A stretch of 8,785 nt of DNA from Candidatus Aminicenantota bacterium (GTDB lineage Bacteria > Acidobacteriota > Aminicenantia > UBA2199), in assembly GCA_030620255.1 (NCBI GenBank), contig JAUXFB010000030.1, forward strand, positions 1 through 8,785, read 5' to 3'. The notes under the pieces are model-generated. The model was not told where the DNA came from and did not search any database. It saw nothing but the letters and a program-made list of their open reading frames with translations. Below, one piece after another: positions 7,172 to 8,785 of this stretch (positions within the stretch are counted from its first letter, which is position 1; the number at the start of each line of letters is the position of its first letter). Made by a program: the position numbers and the translations under genes.

Positions 7172-8547
7172 ATTCTACCTCTGGGAATCAGTAGTTGTTT
7201 ACCGGGTCTTATTAGATTTGATCTTAATTTATTTACTTTTTTTATTTTTTTTACAGATGTTCCAAATTTTCTCGCAATTGCATAGAGGCTGTCACCTCTT
7301 CTTACTTTATACCATCCCACGAAATACTTTTTTTGAGGAGGTAATCTTTTTAATTCTAATATGGATGCTTCCTCAACACTTTCAGGTACTCTCAGATAGT
7401 AATGTTTTTTATCAAAAGGTGTAAAGTGTCTTATAAGTTCAGGATTTAGTTCTTTTAATTTTGTGTATGAGATTTTGGATTTTAATGACACTGCATTAAG
7501 GTCTATTGGAGATGGGATTTTTATGATTTTTGTGTTTTCTATTACATGAGTTAGATCTAAATTGAACCCGTATTCTTCAGGTGATTTTACAATTATGAGT
7601 GAAGCCAGGAAAGCAGGAACATAATTTTTTGTTTCTCGCCTTATATATCTTGATCTTGCAATATTAAAAAAGTCTTTTGTTTTTAATTTTCTTATTGCTT
7701 TGTTGACTCGCCTGGTTCCGCCATTATAACAAGCAAGAGCAATGTACCAATCTCCATATTCTTCGAATAAAGACTTTAAATATTCTGCAGCTGCATGTGT
7801 AGATTTAATAGGATCCAGTCTTTCATCAATAACCCAATCAACTCTTAGTCCAAACATTCGTGCTGTTGATGCCATAAATTGCCAGATTCCTTTTGCTCTA
7901 GCTCTTGAAACAGCTTTAACTCTAAAACCACTTTCAATGATTGGTAAATAAGCTAAATCTTCTGGGATTTTATTTTCTCTAAATATTTTCTTAAACTTTT
8001 CAATGTATTTCTGTGATCTGCGTAAAGCTCTTTGGATGCTTTCGTGTTTTATGTTTTGAAAAGCTTTTAAAAAAGAAATCACTTTAGAATTGACTACAAC
8101 AGGAATAGTATAATTTGGATGTTTTTCATCCATTTTTTTCTTAAATTTAGAAATCTCTTCCTTTGATAAATGAAATAGAGGAGTTGAAATTACTTCATCT
8201 AAAAAGGCTTTTTGTTGATTAGAATTTGTTGTGTCTCTACTTTTTAGATAATTCAGTTCAATTTCAGATATTTCTTTTATATAATAGTCCAAGTATTCTT
8301 TGTTAGTTGATCCTATTGAGTCTGAGTCCAATAGAATATTTATTGTTCTATCAAAGTAATATTCTGATTCTTTAATGTGTCCATTTAAAAGAATTTTTTT
8401 TCCTTGTTCAAAGGTTAAATTTGCTCTTTTTAAATGAGATGAGCGATTTTTTAAATCTTTTTCAAAATTATTATTTTTGCTGATAAATGAGCATGCATTA
8501 AATAATATAAATAATGAAAATAAAATTACTATTTTATTTTTTAACAT
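7168..8547 (-). CDS. MltD-like membrane-bound lytic transglycosylase with LysM, lipoprotein
   Basis: This enzyme would cleave the MurNAc-GlcNAc bond of peptidoglycan, forming 1,6-anhydro ends, from a lipid anchor in the periplasm. Residue numbers here count from the alternative TTG at 8550; the adjacent ATG at 8547 (residue 2) is preferred. A short hydrophobic signal ends at ILFNAC, with C20 a probable but loose lipobox. Residues about 38-76 resemble a single TPR-like helix pair. The SLT/GH23 domain (about 153-290) has PEDLAYLPIIESGF (196-209) with catalytic E206, GIWQFMASTARMFGLRVDW (221-239), DPIKSTHAAAEYLKSLFEEYGDW (246-268) and ALACYNGG (271-278). RETKNYVPAFLAS (305-317) follows. A degenerate LysM-like stretch lies about 346-389, and a clear LysM (414-456) has YKVRRGDSLYAIARKFG. 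The length fits MltD. There is no visible Shine-Dalgarno sequence. The start overlaps the upstream gene by 14 bases and the stop overlaps the yifB start, so all three are probably co-translated. Confidence 0.93.
   Translation of the reverse strand: MLKNKIVILFSLFILFNACSFISKNNNFEKDLKNRSSHLKRANLTFEQGKKILLNGHIKESEYYFDRTINILLDSDSIGSTNKEYLDYYIKEISEIELNYLKSRDTTNSNQQKAFLDEVISTPLFHLSKEEISKFKKKMDEKHPNYTIPVVVNSKVISFLKAFQNIKHESIQRALRRSQKYIEKFKKIFRENKIPEDLAYLPIIESGFRVKAVSRARAKGIWQFMASTARMFGLRVDWVIDERLDPIKSTHAAAEYLKSLFEEYGDWYIALACYNGGTRRVNKAIRKLKTKDFFNIARSRYIRRETKNYVPAFLASLIIVKSPEEYGFNLDLTHVIENTKIIKIPSPIDLNAVSLKSKISYTKLKELNPELIRHFTPFDKKHYYLRVPESVEEASILELKRLPPQKKYFVGWYKVRRGDSLYAIARKFGTSVKKIKKVNKLRSNLIRPGKQLLIPRGRI
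7178..7182 (-). promoter_or_regulatory. Ribosome binding site that decides the TTG start of the yifB-like gene
   Basis: AGAGG on the minus strand, six bases before TTG at 7171 and inside the end of the transglycosylase gene. This spacing, together with homology starting right after the TTG (ISKIKS then the family's N-terminal strand), supports TTG as the true start; no ATG stands in a suitable place nearby. Confidence 0.7.
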
Positions 8548-8785
8548 CAAGAATAATTGTGATTTTTTTTATTTCTGGGTTTATTTCAAAATCCATTGAA
8601 TCCAATAAATTTGAATTTTTATCTTTCAGTTCAATCAATAATTCGGGCTCCTTTAATCTAATTTTTTTTAGAATAGTTATTCTGGATTTATCTCCTAAAT
8701 TATCCAATATACTAAAAGTACTCGATTTTTCAGATTCAATCTTTTTCTTGTTTTTCAAGTCTGATATTTCTTTTTCAGGAAAATC
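8534..8785 (-). CDS. Unrecognised protein, C-terminal 83 residues (5' end outside window)
   Basis: The frame is open from the right edge (first codon GAT at 8785) to a TAA at 8534-8536, so this is the tail of a longer gene. A TTG at 8758 is in frame, but it has no ribosome site and nothing marks it as a start. The visible part begins with DFPEKEISDLKNKKKIESE, a charged and probably helical or disordered stretch rich in Lys and Glu. It ends with alternating hydrophobic segments, SRITILKKIRLKEPELLIEL and KKITIILDVK, that look like beta strands. There is no signal peptide, Cys, membrane span or catalytic motif in the visible part. The gene overlaps the transglycosylase start by 14 bases, so it is co-transcribed with it. 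I do not recognise the family, and the missing N-terminus prevents a functional call. Confidence 0.7.
   Translation of the reverse strand, partial: DFPEKEISDLKNKKKIESEKSSTFSILDNLGDKSRITILKKIRLKEPELLIELKDKNSNLLDSMDFEINPEIKKITIILDVKK

Noticed and set aside
7014..7424. 136-codon plus-strand open frame across the transglycosylase-ATPase junction
   Set aside because: Opposite strand to two well-supported genes joined by a translational overlap; hydrophobic but without family features.
8534..8758. TTG at 8758 as the start of a complete 74-residue protein
   Set aside because: The frame stays open to the right edge and no ribosome site precedes the TTG, so it is treated as the tail of a longer gene.
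1..8785. CRISPR array, tRNA or rRNA genes, riboswitch, phage or toxin-antitoxin genes
   Set aside because: No regularly spaced repeats, no cloverleaf or rRNA-like stretch and no suitable gaps were seen; coding density leaves only the 5499-5638 gap. Reading by eye could miss a small RNA there.

Overview
The window is one block of leftward (minus-strand) genes, with almost no non-coding DNA outside one gap of about 140 bp. It suggests a low-GC, diderm (Gram-negative type) bacterium: it encodes two RND inner-membrane pump subunits, a lipoprotein periplasmic adaptor and a lipoprotein lytic transglycosylase. The AT-rich DNA, loose lipoboxes and TTG start codons would fit a spirochaete-like or related lineage. 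No marker gene in the window fixes the phylum, so that placement is a guess.

Read in the direction of transcription (high to low coordinates), there are two units. Unit 1 (8785 to about 5600) begins with the last 83 codons of an unrecognised gene. It overlaps an MltD-like LysM lytic transglycosylase lipoprotein, whose stop overlaps the TTG start of a YifB/ComM-family AAA+ ATPase in a TTGA junction. A small hairpin after yifB may end this unit.

The 5499-5638 gap holds that possible terminator, a candidate promoter and a set of overlapping inverted repeats that could be an operator. Unit 2 (5498 to beyond base 1) is a tripartite-efflux operon: a lipoprotein HlyD/MexA-type adaptor, a 1243-residue RND permease, and two bases later a second, different RND permease that runs off the left edge. 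The order adaptor-RND-RND recalls MdtABC-type systems with two different pump protomers. No TolC-type outer-membrane factor lies in the window.

The most unusual object is the first RND permease. Its cytoplasmic loop between TM6 and TM7, about 40 residues in AcrB, is about 240 residues here and holds several additional strongly hydrophobic spans around a charged middle. It also has a short, very basic insertion in the porter domain just before TM2. The other genes look like ordinary, intact family members.
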